A DNA stretch of 12,660 nt from SZUA-217 sp034658975. GTDB lineage: Bacteria > Actinomycetota > Acidimicrobiia > Spongiisociales > ZC4RG35. This document shows positions 1 through 5,490 of the stretch, in pieces. The notes beneath the pieces are model-generated. The model made no database searches and had not been told where the DNA came from. It saw only the letters and a list, made by a program, of their open reading frames with translations. Within the stretch, counting starts at the first letter, position 1. The number at the start of each line of letters is the position of its first letter. Location: positions 1-12,660 of the forward strand of contig JAYEGJ010000052.1 in assembly GCA_034658975.1 (NCBI GenBank). The letters are read 5' to 3'. The position numbers and the translations under genes were made by a program.

Positions 1-334
1 CGAAGTGTTCACGGCGATGCACCGCTACCCGGCATTGATCGCCGCGAACGGTGAAGGTGACACCGAGATTGCGGTGGCCACCAATTCGGTGGCAAAGGGT
101 GGGGCTGCGGGCTGTCTCGGGATTGCCCTCGACTCGGGTATCGGGATCGCGGTGAAGAGCTGGGACGGACGCGGGGACATAGCCAACACTGGCGGCGTTG
201 CCGCTCTCGAATCGATCGGCGCCCTGTCGGCGACGGCCCTTACCGCACTGTCAGATGTGGGATCACCACCGGTGTTCGGTGGGGGAAGGGTGGTTGGAGT
301 CATCGAGCCGAGGCTCGATCTGGAGTTCGCCTGA
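1..334 (+). CDS. L-asparaginase II family protein, C-terminal part (5' end outside window)
   Basis: The reading frame is open from the first complete codon (position 2) to a TGA at 332-334, so this is the 3' end of a gene that starts upstream; about 110 residues are visible. The pattern is that of the asparaginase II family (PF06089; the Rhizobium etli type, not the E. coli AnsA/AnsB fold): a MHRYPALIA segment, then VAKGGAAG, then a Gly-rich IAVKSWDG segment, and a final VFGGGRVVGVIEP strand close to the C-terminus. The family hydrolyses L-asparagine to aspartate and ammonia in the cytoplasm; substrate use here is inferred from the family only. The N-terminal half and any promoter cannot be seen. 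The next gene downstream is on the other strand, and no intrinsic terminator with a U-tract follows the stop. Confidence 0.8.
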   Translation, partial: EVFTAMHRYPALIAANGEGDTEIAVATNSVAKGGAAGCLGIALDSGIGIAVKSWDGRGDIANTGGVAALESIGALSATALTALSDVGSPPVFGGGRVVGVIEPRLDLEFA

Positions 335-381
335 GGAGTCTGCTCGGTGAGCCTTGTTCGCGAAAAATCGGGTTAGAAACT

Positions 382-441
382 TGTGAACACACCCGTGTGG
401 ACAAACCCTGTGGATAACTCCGATTCCTGTTGGTAACCACA
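382..441. promoter_or_regulatory. DnaA-box cluster
   Basis: TGTGGACAA (396-404) is the reverse of TTGTCCACA, the preferred DnaA box of high-GC Actinobacteria. TGTGGATAA (409-417) is the reverse of the general consensus TTATCCACA. Both point the same way and start 13 bp apart. A weaker relative, TGTGAACAC, begins at 382, 14 bp before the first. GTAACCACA (433-441) is a two-mismatch box in the opposite orientation. Two perfect boxes in 22 bp are unlikely by chance. No dnaA, dnaN or AT-rich unwinding element is visible, so a DnaA-titration or regulatory site, or an origin fragment, are all possible. Confidence 0.55.
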
Positions 442-541
442 TGCTGTGATCAGATCGAAGCACTGTAACGTTGGTTGACGCTGGAAGACATCGCAGACAG
501 GGTCATTGAACAGGGTTTGGTTTTCACGTACATTCGGCTCT

Positions 542-624
542 GCAAACGCCCTAGAGGCAAGTCGGAGCACCGTCCGTTCGGGGAAGTGCGGAGGAGGCTC
601 CGGAAGGTCACTGGGGCGTTTTGC
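542..624. other. candidate structured RNA or DNA element, strand unknown
   Basis: GCAAACGCCC (542-551) is complementary to GGGCGTTTTGC (614-624) with a single bulged T, giving a 10-bp stem that closes about 62 nt. Inside are GGAGC (564-568) with GCTCC (597-601), an overlapping alternative GCAC (567-570) with GTGC (586-589), and a small CCG-TT-CGG tip (574-581). I do not recognise a known RNA family: the conserved cores of RNase P RNA, tmRNA and the usual riboswitches are absent. Confidence 0.3.
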
Positions 625-633
625 TGTTCAGAT

Positions 634-677
634 GAGCCAGGCGGACAGACGCCGGTCGCCTGGGCTCGAAGCGAGCC
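634..677 (-). terminator. overlapping hairpins after the CAP gene, possible terminator
   Basis: Read on the minus strand, GGCTCG-CTT-CGAGCC (677-663) begins five bases after the CAP gene stop and is a perfect 6-bp stem. Its inner half also pairs with a competing, longer stem: 634-643 (GAGCCAGGCG) with 657-667 (CGCCTGGGCTC, one bulge). The position fits a transcript-end structure, but no U-tract follows either stem, so intrinsic termination is uncertain. Confidence 0.35.
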
Positions 678-682
678 AGATC

Positions 683-1390
683 TCAGTCGTGGCAGGTCCA
701 CCAGAAGCGGGTGGCGTCGAAGCATGACTCCCCTGGTGTGACCGGCTTGTCGGGTCCGACGATGAGCGTGGTGGTGGTCGTCGGCGCAATCGTGGTGGTC
801 GTCGTGGTCGTGGCTTTGGAAGTCGTGGTGGTCTTGGCCTTGGAAGTCGTGGTGGTCTTGGCCGCCGTTGTCGTCGGGCTGGGGGCGGGTGCCTTGGTCG
901 TCGTCGTGGCCGGTGGCTGGGTGGTAGTTGTGGGAGGCGTTGTCTCGCCCTTCTTCATGAAGACGACCGTCACGTAGAGGACGCCATCCTTGGTCCCGGT
1001 GCCGATGCCGACGTAGTTGTAGTCGCCGAGGACATTCGCCCGATGGCCGGAAGAGGCCATGAATGCGTCGTGGAGGGAGGAGACGTTCCCGCCGCGACCC
1101 ACGTTCTCGCCGATCTTCGTCCAGCCGCTGCCACCGGCCGCGCTCAGTTCGGCCGATGTCGAGTGGAAGATCTCATCGGCATCCATCATGTCCGCAGTGT
1201 GGTTGCGGGCGTGGCTCCGGAGCCCGCTATCGACTGTGAGAGAGCCGAGACCGTTGGCAGCGCGGGAAGCGTTTATCTCCGCGAGAAAACCGGCCTCAGA
1301 CGCAGAGTCTGCGCTGGCCGACAAGCCGAGCCCGACGATTGCCAATGAGGCAACCGCCAGAATCGATAGCCATTTCCTGTTCCCCAGCAT
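683..1390 (-). CDS. secreted CAP-domain (SCP/PR1/YkwD) protein with Thr-rich tail
   Basis: This 235-residue protein has a Sec signal peptide (basic MLGNRKW, hydrophobic 8-23, likely cut after ASA at residue 27). A CAP domain spans about 31-147, with the expected cavity residues His76 (IFHST), Glu95 (GENVG) and His116 (SGHRANVL). This bacterial YkwD-like family is secreted; its biochemical role is usually unknown. From about 149 to 208 the chain is almost entirely Thr with Pro, Lys and Ala, a likely extended wall-spanning or O-glycosylated linker. A 24-bp exact duplication at 816-863 lies in it. The tail after the linker is short and has two Cys ten residues apart (Cys223 and Cys233) around an FWW motif, suggesting a small disulfide loop; I do not recognise it. 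No strong Shine-Dalgarno precedes the ATG. The gene diverges from the lipoprotein gene. Confidence 0.88.
   Translation of the reverse strand: MLGNRKWLSILAVASLAIVGLGLSASADSASEAGFLAEINASRAANGLGSLTVDSGLRSHARNHTADMMDADEIFHSTSAELSAAGGSGWTKIGENVGRGGNVSSLHDAFMASSGHRANVLGDYNYVGIGTGTKDGVLYVTVVFMKKGETTPPTTTTQPPATTTTKAPAPSPTTTAAKTTTTSKAKTTTTSKATTTTTTTIAPTTTTTLIVGPDKPVTPGESCFDATRFWWTCHD
816..863. repeat. exact 24-bp tandem duplication in the Thr-rich linker
   Basis: Two identical head-to-tail copies of a 24-bp unit (816-839 and 840-863) encode two AKTTTTSK blocks of the CAP protein's linker. The unit keeps the frame, so slippage here would change linker length without breaking the protein. Confidence 0.9.
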
Positions 1391-1509
1391 GGGTGGTCTA
1401 TCGGCGGTTTATCGAAGTTCCTTGAGTGCGCTCGGTAGGTTCGGGCGTTCATTGACATATCCGGGATGCGAGGTAGGTGCCGGGTTGTGAGCCGGTCTCA
1501 GGGGTCCCC

Positions 1510-1537
1510 ATGACAAGCAGCGCACGAGAGGTATAGA
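1510..1537 (+). promoter_or_regulatory. candidate sigma70-type promoter for the lipoprotein gene
   Basis: ATGACA (1510-1515, one mismatch to TTGACA) is followed after 16 bp by TATAGA (1532-1537). An overlapping TAGATT at 1534-1539 fits the actinobacterial TANNNT -10 pattern. This would start transcription about 25 nt before the ATG at 1570. It is read from sequence only. Confidence 0.4.
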
Positions 1538-1569
1538 TTCCGGGTCGTCCTATGAATTGAGGGCTGAGA

Positions 1570-2019
1570 ATGCGGAAGCTGGTCGTTTTGATTGTGCTTG
1601 GGCTCGTGCTCGCCTCCTGTGGCGGGGAGACCGATTCGGCAGAGAGCGGCAGTTCCGACCTTCCCGATCCATGTGCACTGGTGGACGATGCCACTCTCAC
1701 CGCCTACTTCGGCGAGGTTTTCGAGGGTGAGGCAGGAGAGACCGGGCCGTTGCTCACCTGCAGATGGAGAGACGAGAACGCCAACAGCCTGCTCCTACAA
1801 GTCGCCAGCGACCACGGATTGAACCGTCCCGATTCCTGCGATCGTTGCATTGACCTCTCCTTCGCCGATGATGGTTATGCCTCGCCCAGCCCCTTCCAGT
1901 CCACGGCTGCCTTCATCGCCGGTTCGACCTTCTACTCGGTGACGACCACGGGCTTTGGTGACGATGCCGACTCGATTGCCGGCCTCGCCGAGACGATCTA
2001 CGAGAACATCGACCCCTGA
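1570..2019 (+). CDS. small lipoprotein, DUF3558-like
   Basis: This 149-residue protein starts with a short hydrophobic signal (residues 3-14) and a lipobox LASC with the lipidated Cys at 17, followed by a Gly/Ser/Glu-rich spacer. It should be anchored to the outer face of the membrane. The mature part opens with DPCALVDDATLTAYFG (33-48), the typical opening of actinobacterial DUF3558-like lipoproteins, whose function is not known. Four further Cys (35, 64, 90, 93) could form two disulfides. The ATG is the only start that keeps the whole signal peptide; GAGGG and GCTGAG just before it give a weak ribosome site. The gene is convergent with the Clp1-like gene, with 17 bp between their stops. The family assignment rests on the N-terminal pattern only. 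Confidence 0.78.
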   Translation: MRKLVVLIVLGLVLASCGGETDSAESGSSDLPDPCALVDDATLTAYFGEVFEGEAGETGPLLTCRWRDENANSLLLQVASDHGLNRPDSCDRCIDLSFADDGYASPSPFQSTAAFIAGSTFYSVTTTGFGDDADSIAGLAETIYENIDP

Positions 2020-2036
2020 TCCCGGGATGGGTGCCC

Positions 2037-2918
2037 TCAGATCCCGAACATGACCTCCCGGAGGCTGAGCATCTGCGATTCGTAGGTGTCGGTGTTGAGC
2101 CGCATGGAACCGAGACGGAGGCCGGTCATTCCTTCGCCGACGTTGGTGGTCACTCGCAGCGACTCTTCTTCGTAGCTGAGAACCCCGAGGCCCAGACAGC
2201 CGCCGCTGGAGTCCTGAACGCCGACCAAGACCCCATCGAGACGGCTCAGGTTCAGTCCCACCGGCAGCGTTGGAGCGAAAACCGTCGGGCGGACCTTCCA
2301 ACGTTCCAGGGGTGGCCGTAGCGCGTCGCCGAAACCCTCGATTCTCTTCCGGGCGCGGCCGTCGGGAGACAGGGGAATGAGTGCCGGGTCGGTGGGGGCG
2401 GTGATGACTTCCACACCCAGGAAACGCCGAAGCATCCCTACCACCGGCTCCATCTCCTCCCCGCGTTGCAGGGCCACGACCTTCTCCGGACGACAGAGCT
2501 CGGTCTTGTGATACTTCAGAGTCTCCCCGGCCACCCCCGAAGCGACGGCGGTGGTGTCGATGATGACGACATCTCCGGCCCGTCTGGCCTTTTCGACCAT
2601 TGCTGCGGTGGCGACCACCTGCTGAAGGACCAGTCGGGAAGGGGTGACAGTTCCGACGAAGTGGAGCGCGTCGGGCTCGTCGACCCGGTTGACGTCCTCG
2701 GGTCTGTTGAAGACCTTCATGCCCACGCAAGCTGGTGGCCCGACAGTGGAATTGCCCACGTCGGCATCGACCAGGACAGGGGTGTGACCCGAAGCCAGGG
2801 CCAGCCGGACTGCCTCGAGGGCGATCGTTGTCTTCCCCGTGTCCAGCCCGCCGATGAGCATCGTGACCCCGCTGGCGGCGATGTCTCTTGCCAAGGCGTC
2901 GAACGAGTGCTCTGTCAT
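2037..2918 (-). CDS. Clp1/Nol9/Grc3-like P-loop polynucleotide 5'-kinase
   Basis: This 293-residue protein carries a Walker A motif GGLDTGKT at 23-30, a family motif VDADVGNSTVGPP at 50-62, an FVGTVTPSR segment (87-95) and a Walker B strand VVIIDTTAV (117-125). It continues with LKYHKTELCRPEKVVALQR, the signature order of the Clp1/Nol9/Grc3 group that phosphorylates RNA or DNA 5'-OH ends using ATP. Eukaryotic and archaeal members act in RNA processing; the bacterial substrate is unknown. Family members usually have Gln after Gly in the second motif (DxGQS); here it is Asn55-56 context (DVGNS). The roughly 80 C-terminal residues (about 210-293) look like a separate beta-rich domain. The gene diverges from the SAM hydrolase gene with 49 bp between starts, and the -10 element spacing suggests a leaderless mRNA. 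Confidence 0.8.
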   Translation of the reverse strand: MTEHSFDALARDIAASGVTMLIGGLDTGKTTIALEAVRLALASGHTPVLVDADVGNSTVGPPACVGMKVFNRPEDVNRVDEPDALHFVGTVTPSRLVLQQVVATAAMVEKARRAGDVVIIDTTAVASGVAGETLKYHKTELCRPEKVVALQRGEEMEPVVGMLRRFLGVEVITAPTDPALIPLSPDGRARKRIEGFGDALRPPLERWKVRPTVFAPTLPVGLNLSRLDGVLVGVQDSSGGCLGLGVLSYEEESLRVTTNVGEGMTGLRLGSMRLNTDTYESQMLSLREVMFGI

Positions 2919-2924
2919 GTAGGC

Positions 2925-2930
2925 AATATA
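2925..2930 (-). promoter_or_regulatory. -10 element of a probable leaderless promoter
   Basis: On the minus strand TATATT lies exactly 6 nt before the ATG of the Clp1-like gene. This TANNNT-to-start spacing is the hallmark of leaderless transcripts in Actinobacteria. No Shine-Dalgarno is present in the 25 bp upstream, which agrees. Confidence 0.5.
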
Positions 2931-2967
2931 GGTTCGCTTCGGCGGTTCGGATTAGCGTCGCCCCGAG

Positions 2968-3792
2968 ATGTCTCTACCTATCAGCTTTCTCTCCGACTTC
3001 GGTTACGAAGACGAGTTCGTCGGTGTCGTACACGGAGTTCTCTCCAAGCTCGCCCCCGAATCAAGGGTCATCGACGTCGGCCACCATGTCGAGCGTGGAA
3101 ACGTGCGCTCCGGTGCTCTCGCATTGACGAGGGCGATCCAGTATCTCCCCGAGGGTGTGTGCCTTGCCGTGGTCGACCCCGGTGTCGGATCCGACCGGCG
3201 AGCCCTGGCAGCGGAGACCGACTGGGGCTTTTTCGTTGGTCCCGACAACGGTCTCCTGTCACCTGCCGTTGCCATGGTCGGCGGCGCCCACAAGATGGTG
3301 TCGATCGAGAACCCCGAAGCGATGATCCCCTCACCCGGCGAGACCTTCCACGGCCGCGACGTGTTTGCCCCGGCCGCGGCGTTGCTCGCCTCGGGGGAGG
3401 CCGCGATCGAAGACCTCGGCCCCGAACTGTCGGGGGAAGAGGTGACGCCGCTCCTTCTTCCGCTGGCCGAGATCGACAACGGAATGGTCATCGGTGAGGC
3501 GTGGTGGGTCGACGGCTTCGGCAATGTGCAGACGAACATCGGTCCCGAGGACCTTCAACTTCTCGGTCACGGGCCGGGGGATGTCATCACCATCAAGGTC
3601 GGTGCCTCGATTCACAATGTGCCTTGGGCTGTCTCCTACTCGGAGGTGGGAGATGGCGAGCCGTTGCTCCATGTCGACTCGGCCGGCCTCATCGCCATCG
3701 CGATCAGGGGTAGGAGTGCCTCCGACGACCTTGGGATCGGCGAGGGTGTCGCCGTCACGATGCTGGGGAGAAGAGCACCCACAACTGAATGA
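2968..3792 (+). CDS. S-adenosyl-L-methionine hydrolase (adenosine-forming), DUF62 family
   Basis: This 274-residue protein is a full-length member of the SAM hydroxide adenosyltransferase family (PF01887), related to fluorinase/chlorinase. These enzymes split S-adenosylmethionine with water to adenosine and methionine. Family motifs appear in order: FLSDFGYEDEFVG (7-19), VVDPGVGSDRR (68-78), VGPDNGLL (90-97), TFHGRDVFAPAAA (127-138), and DGFGNVQTNI in the C-terminal beta domain. The Asp-Arg-His triad described for hydrolase members is present as Asp70, Arg77 and His128, favouring hydrolysis over halogenation. The protein should be cytoplasmic. The ATG at 2968 has no clear Shine-Dalgarno; TAGCGT at 2953-2958 could be its -10, giving a very short leader. 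The 3' end overlaps a possible small minus-strand frame. Confidence 0.88.
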   Translation: MSLPISFLSDFGYEDEFVGVVHGVLSKLAPESRVIDVGHHVERGNVRSGALALTRAIQYLPEGVCLAVVDPGVGSDRRALAAETDWGFFVGPDNGLLSPAVAMVGGAHKMVSIENPEAMIPSPGETFHGRDVFAPAAALLASGEAAIEDLGPELSGEEVTPLLLPLAEIDNGMVIGEAWWVDGFGNVQTNIGPEDLQLLGHGPGDVITIKVGASIHNVPWAVSYSEVGDGEPLLHVDSAGLIAIAIRGRSASDDLGIGEGVAVTMLGRRAPTTE

Positions 3793-3853
3793 TCCCGGCC
3801 ACGGCGATGATGGCGAGCAGGATCAGGATGACGATGGCGGTTCCAGGTCGCAC
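3755..3853 (-). CDS. possible 32-residue single-helix membrane protein
   Basis: A short minus-strand frame runs from a GTG (3853-3851) to a TGA (3757-3755). It encodes VRPG followed by about 20 strongly hydrophobic residues (rich in Ile, Leu, Val, Ala) and a short FSPAS tail, the shape of a one-pass membrane microprotein. Codon third positions are almost all G or C in the helix (ATC, GTC, CTG, GCC), like the real genes nearby. TACGAT at 3863-3868 (minus strand) could be a -10 nine bases before the GTG. Against it: no Shine-Dalgarno, and 38 bp overlap the end of the SAM hydrolase gene. A hydrophobic shadow frame by chance is possible. Confidence 0.33.
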   Translation of the reverse strand: MRPGTAIVILILLAIIAVAGIIQLWVLFSPAS

Positions 3854-3906
3854 GGCACAGGCATCGTATGTCTTCCCCGACGCTTCCAGAAAAGGGGCTC
3901 AAAAAT

Positions 3907-3935
3907 GTCGAGGCCCCCTGAAAGGGGGCCCCGAC
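3907..3935 (-). terminator. intrinsic terminator acting on minus-strand transcripts
   Basis: Arms 3907-3919 and 3923-3935 form a 13-bp stem (one G-U pair on the minus-strand RNA) with a three-base loop. On the minus strand the stem is followed at once by ATTTTTG, a U-tract. On the plus strand no U-tract follows. On the plus strand GGGGCTC (3894-3900) can alternatively pair with the GAGGCCCC arm (3910-3917). No minus-strand gene is recognised immediately upstream of this terminator. Confidence 0.6.
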
Positions 3936-4077
3936 TACATGAAGGAGGTTTCCGTCACCGTGGGGCGGGCTGGGAGGCTATCCGTTCACACCTTGGACGA
4001 ACGTGCCCTAGGTATGAGGGGACGGAATACCCTTCTTCCTGCATGCAACGCGCGTATCGACCACGGAGAGTGAATTC
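3936..4077 (+). other. leader region of the glutaredoxin-like gene with an isolated strong Shine-Dalgarno-like motif
   Basis: AAGGAGG at 3942-3948 is a near-perfect anti-16S sequence, but it is followed only by a 44-codon frame (ATG 3939, or GTG 3960, to TGA 4071-4073) whose codon use is unlike the neighbours. The stop sits five bases before the next gene's TTG start. It may be an upstream leader frame that couples translation, or an accident. Nothing else is seen in this segment. Confidence 0.3.
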
Positions 4078-4338
4078 TTGAGGGGTTTCTCCATTTCTTT
4101 CCTGATGCGCGATGGTTGTCATCTCTGCGACGACGCCCGACCACTCGTGGAGTGGGCGGCAACCAGGTCAGGCGTCAGGTTGACTGAGGTGGATATCGAT
4201 ACCGATAACGCCCTCGTTGGCCTCTACGGAATGCGGATTCCAGTGGTGCTCGGTCCCAACGGCGAAGTCCTCGCCGAAGGAATCATCCAAGACAAGAAGG
4301 CTCTGCGCGAGGCGATCAGATCGTCGCTGAAGGTCTAG
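4078..4338 (+). CDS. glutaredoxin-like thioredoxin-fold protein
   Basis: This 86-residue protein belongs to the small glutaredoxin-like group (DUF836/glutaredoxin family). A first beta strand (FSISFLMR) leads to the active-site motif GCHLCDDA with Cys14 and Cys17 on the following helix. A VDIDTD strand-turn and the cis-proline loop MRIPVVLG (Pro55) follow, then a C-terminal helix ending in LKV. It is expected to be a cytoplasmic thiol-disulfide oxidoreductase; the substrate is unknown. The start is TTG at 4078, chosen because GGAGAG (4065-4070) lies seven bases upstream. A start at the internal Met10 would delete the first strand. Its stop codon lies inside the left end of a long inverted repeat and the gene converges with the cytochrome operon. 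Confidence 0.8.
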   Translation: MRGFSISFLMRDGCHLCDDARPLVEWAATRSGVRLTEVDIDTDNALVGLYGMRIPVVLGPNGEVLAEGIIQDKKALREAIRSSLKV

Positions 4339-4500
4339 TGCCCCGACCGCCAACGTTTGCCGCGTTCAGGACGGTCAGTGGCGCCCCTGGCTGTGTCCTC
4401 GTCCTCGACGAACGGCCAGGTGCGCCTTCGTCCTGCGTCCTTGCCAGAGACACCCCTGCCTCGCCCTGAACATCGCCAACGTTACCGGCCAGAGCACTAG
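4335..4500. repeat. 166-bp imperfect inverted repeat between convergent genes
   Basis: The ends are perfect inverted copies: CTAGTGC (4335-4341) and GCACTAG (4494-4500). Moving inward without any gap, the arms match again at AACGTT (4352-4357 with 4478-4483) and GTTCAGG/CCTGAAC (4364-4370 with 4465-4471); about 29 of the first 40 positions are complementary. After a one-base shift CTGGC (4387-4391) pairs with GCCAG (4443-4447). The centre holds a separate hairpin, GACGAA (4407-4412) with TTCGTC (4427-4432) plus GGC with GCC. The left end contains the TAG stop of the glutaredoxin-like gene and the right end the TAG stop of the cytochrome gene on the other strand. It could be a decayed miniature inverted-repeat transposable element flanked by CTAG, or a bidirectional transcript-end structure; no U-tract is present. 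Confidence 0.7.
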
Positions 4501-5489
4501 GAGCCGGCGAGGGCCTCGGCTTCTTCGCCACCCTCGGTTTCGGCAGTGTCCTCGGCGAGACCGCAATCTGCGAGCACCGTCTCTTCACCGCCGCCGCCGA
4601 AACGGACTCTCTCGAAGGCCGACACTGCGGCGATCTGGTCGGGAGTCAGGCTGGAGCTATGTCCGGGCATCCCTCCGGCGACCGCCTTGGCGGTGTCGCC
4701 GTAGGTGGTGATACCGGCGGCCTGAAATCCCGAGGATCCGAGGTCGACCCACTCGATGTGGTCCTCACAGGCCCCGAAGGTCGTCATGACACCGGTCAAC
4801 GCCGGGAAGTTGCCGACACCCTGGCCACTTCCACCGTGACAGCCGGCGCAGTTGACTCCGGTCACGGCTGAGCCTGCGTAGACCTCTTCGCCGAGAGCGA
4901 TGAAATCGATGCCGCCCCCACCGATCTGCTGGCCGGTGAACGCCGAACCGTCACAGTTTACGATCTCTCCCGAGATCACATCGGTCGACAATTCGGTTGC
5001 CTCGCCGCATTCGCCCGTCGTTGCCCCGCCCAGGGCGAAGAGAGCAAAGAGCGGGACAAACAAGAGTGCTCCCGTGAGCCACTTCGGGATGATGAAGTTG
5101 GTTCGCTCGCGGATCCCCACGGTTGGGACGGTGATGACGTCGGGGAGGTGGGCGGCCTCGCTCGGGGTGACCTCATCCGGGATTGGCGCCCGTGTGGTCG
5201 CCTGGGCAGCAGCGGCGGGAGCGGCAACGACGTCCGCCGGTTGGGCAACGGCCGGAGCCGCCTCGACCGGAGCCGCCTCGACCGGAGCCGCCTCGACAGG
5301 GGCAGCGGTGGCAGCAGGCGTCGCCTCGGTGCTCGCCTGTGCAGCAGGCGCCGGGGCTCCGCCGGCCCACGCGGCGATGATCTCGTCGACCGATGCTCCT
5401 GTTTCGGCCGCTCTTGCGGCGGCAGACCTTTGCACCAGGGACTCGGGGATCCCGAGTGCGGCAGCGGCGGCGGTCAACTGATCACTCAT
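4497..5489 (-). CDS. membrane-anchored monoheme cytochrome c with N-terminal IPES helical module
   Basis: This 330-residue protein has four parts. Residues 1-44 are a small Ala-rich helical module (LGIPESLVQRSAAARAAETG and a following EIIAAW helix) shared with two other proteins here. Residues 45-130 are an Ala/Pro-rich linker that includes three VEAAP repeats. A single membrane helix follows at about 138-156. The C-terminal domain is a class I cytochrome c with heme site CAGCH (214-218) and likely sixth ligand Met274 (GGMPGH). Cys161, 179, 241 and 309 could make two disulfides on the outer face. The ATG is preceded by GGAGGG (5495-5500), five bases away, and the upstream gene's stop is one base away. 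It sits where CcoP would in a cbb3 operon, but has one heme and little CcoP resemblance. It probably passes electrons between complex and oxidase. Confidence 0.85.
   Translation of the reverse strand: MSDQLTAAAAALGIPESLVQRSAAARAAETGASVDEIIAAWAGGAPAPAAQASTEATPAATAAPVEAAPVEAAPVEAAPAVAQPADVVAAPAAAAQATTRAPIPDEVTPSEAAHLPDVITVPTVGIRERTNFIIPKWLTGALLFVPLFALFALGGATTGECGEATELSTDVISGEIVNCDGSAFTGQQIGGGGIDFIALGEEVYAGSAVTGVNCAGCHGGSGQGVGNFPALTGVMTTFGACEDHIEWVDLGSSGFQAAGITTYGDTAKAVAGGMPGHSSSLTPDQIAAVSAFERVRFGGGGEETVLADCGLAEDTAETEGGEEAEALAGS
5252..5296. repeat. three exact 15-bp tandem repeats in the cytochrome linker
   Basis: Three perfect 15-bp units (5252-5266, 5267-5281, 5282-5296) encode the VEAAP repeats of the linker between the N-terminal module and the membrane helix. 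The unit length keeps the frame, so copy number can vary linker length. Confidence 0.9.
5362..5388. repeat. 27-bp exact match with 6113-6139 in the paralogous N-terminal modules
   Basis: These 27 bases recur identically at 6113-6139. Both copies encode the DEIIAAWAG end of the shared module in adjacent genes, and similarity continues to both start codons. This points to duplication of the module-coding segment between the two genes, or recent gene conversion, rather than ancient common descent alone. Confidence 0.8.
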
Positions 5490-5490
5490 G

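Larger units (their letters stand above)
335..682. other. gene-free stretch with DnaA boxes and folded segments
   Basis: This 348-bp gap between the asparaginase end and the CAP gene end has no convincing coding frame. Short open frames run through it on both strands, but none has a ribosome-binding site, family resemblance or the local codon bias. The left part holds two near-consensus DnaA boxes (listed separately). The right part, 542-677, is rich in inverted repeats (listed separately). Confidence 0.7.

Noticed and set aside
590..615. Resemblance to the GGAA-loop domain of bacterial SRP RNA
   Set aside because: Only CCGGAAGG matches; the flanking asymmetric loop bases are absent and the GGAA is not at the tip of the surrounding stem.
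475..741. 88-codon open frame in the gene-free stretch
   Set aside because: There is no ribosome site, no resemblance, uneven codon use, and it runs through the stem-rich segment and into the CAP gene end.
816..863. Short tandem repeat as a CRISPR-like array
   Set aside because: There are only two adjacent copies with no spacers, fully explained by the coding Thr-rich linker.
2019..2036. Palindrome ATCCCGGGAT and GGG-TG-CCC between convergent stops as a terminator
   Set aside because: Stems are only 3 to 5 bp, with no U-tract in either direction.
1795..2730. 311-codon open frame on the minus strand
   Set aside because: It lies out of frame inside the Clp1-like gene, is full of Arg, Gly and Pro as expected for a GC-rich shadow frame, and has no family resemblance.
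2466..3497. 343-codon open frame on the plus strand
   Set aside because: It crosses the divergent promoter and overlaps two recognised genes in other frames; the Arg/Pro-rich composition is a shadow pattern.
3939..4073. 44-codon frame after a strong Shine-Dalgarno-like motif
   Set aside because: The motif overlaps the ATG itself, the codon use is unlike the neighbours, and the product has no recognisable feature. It is kept only as a possible leader frame.
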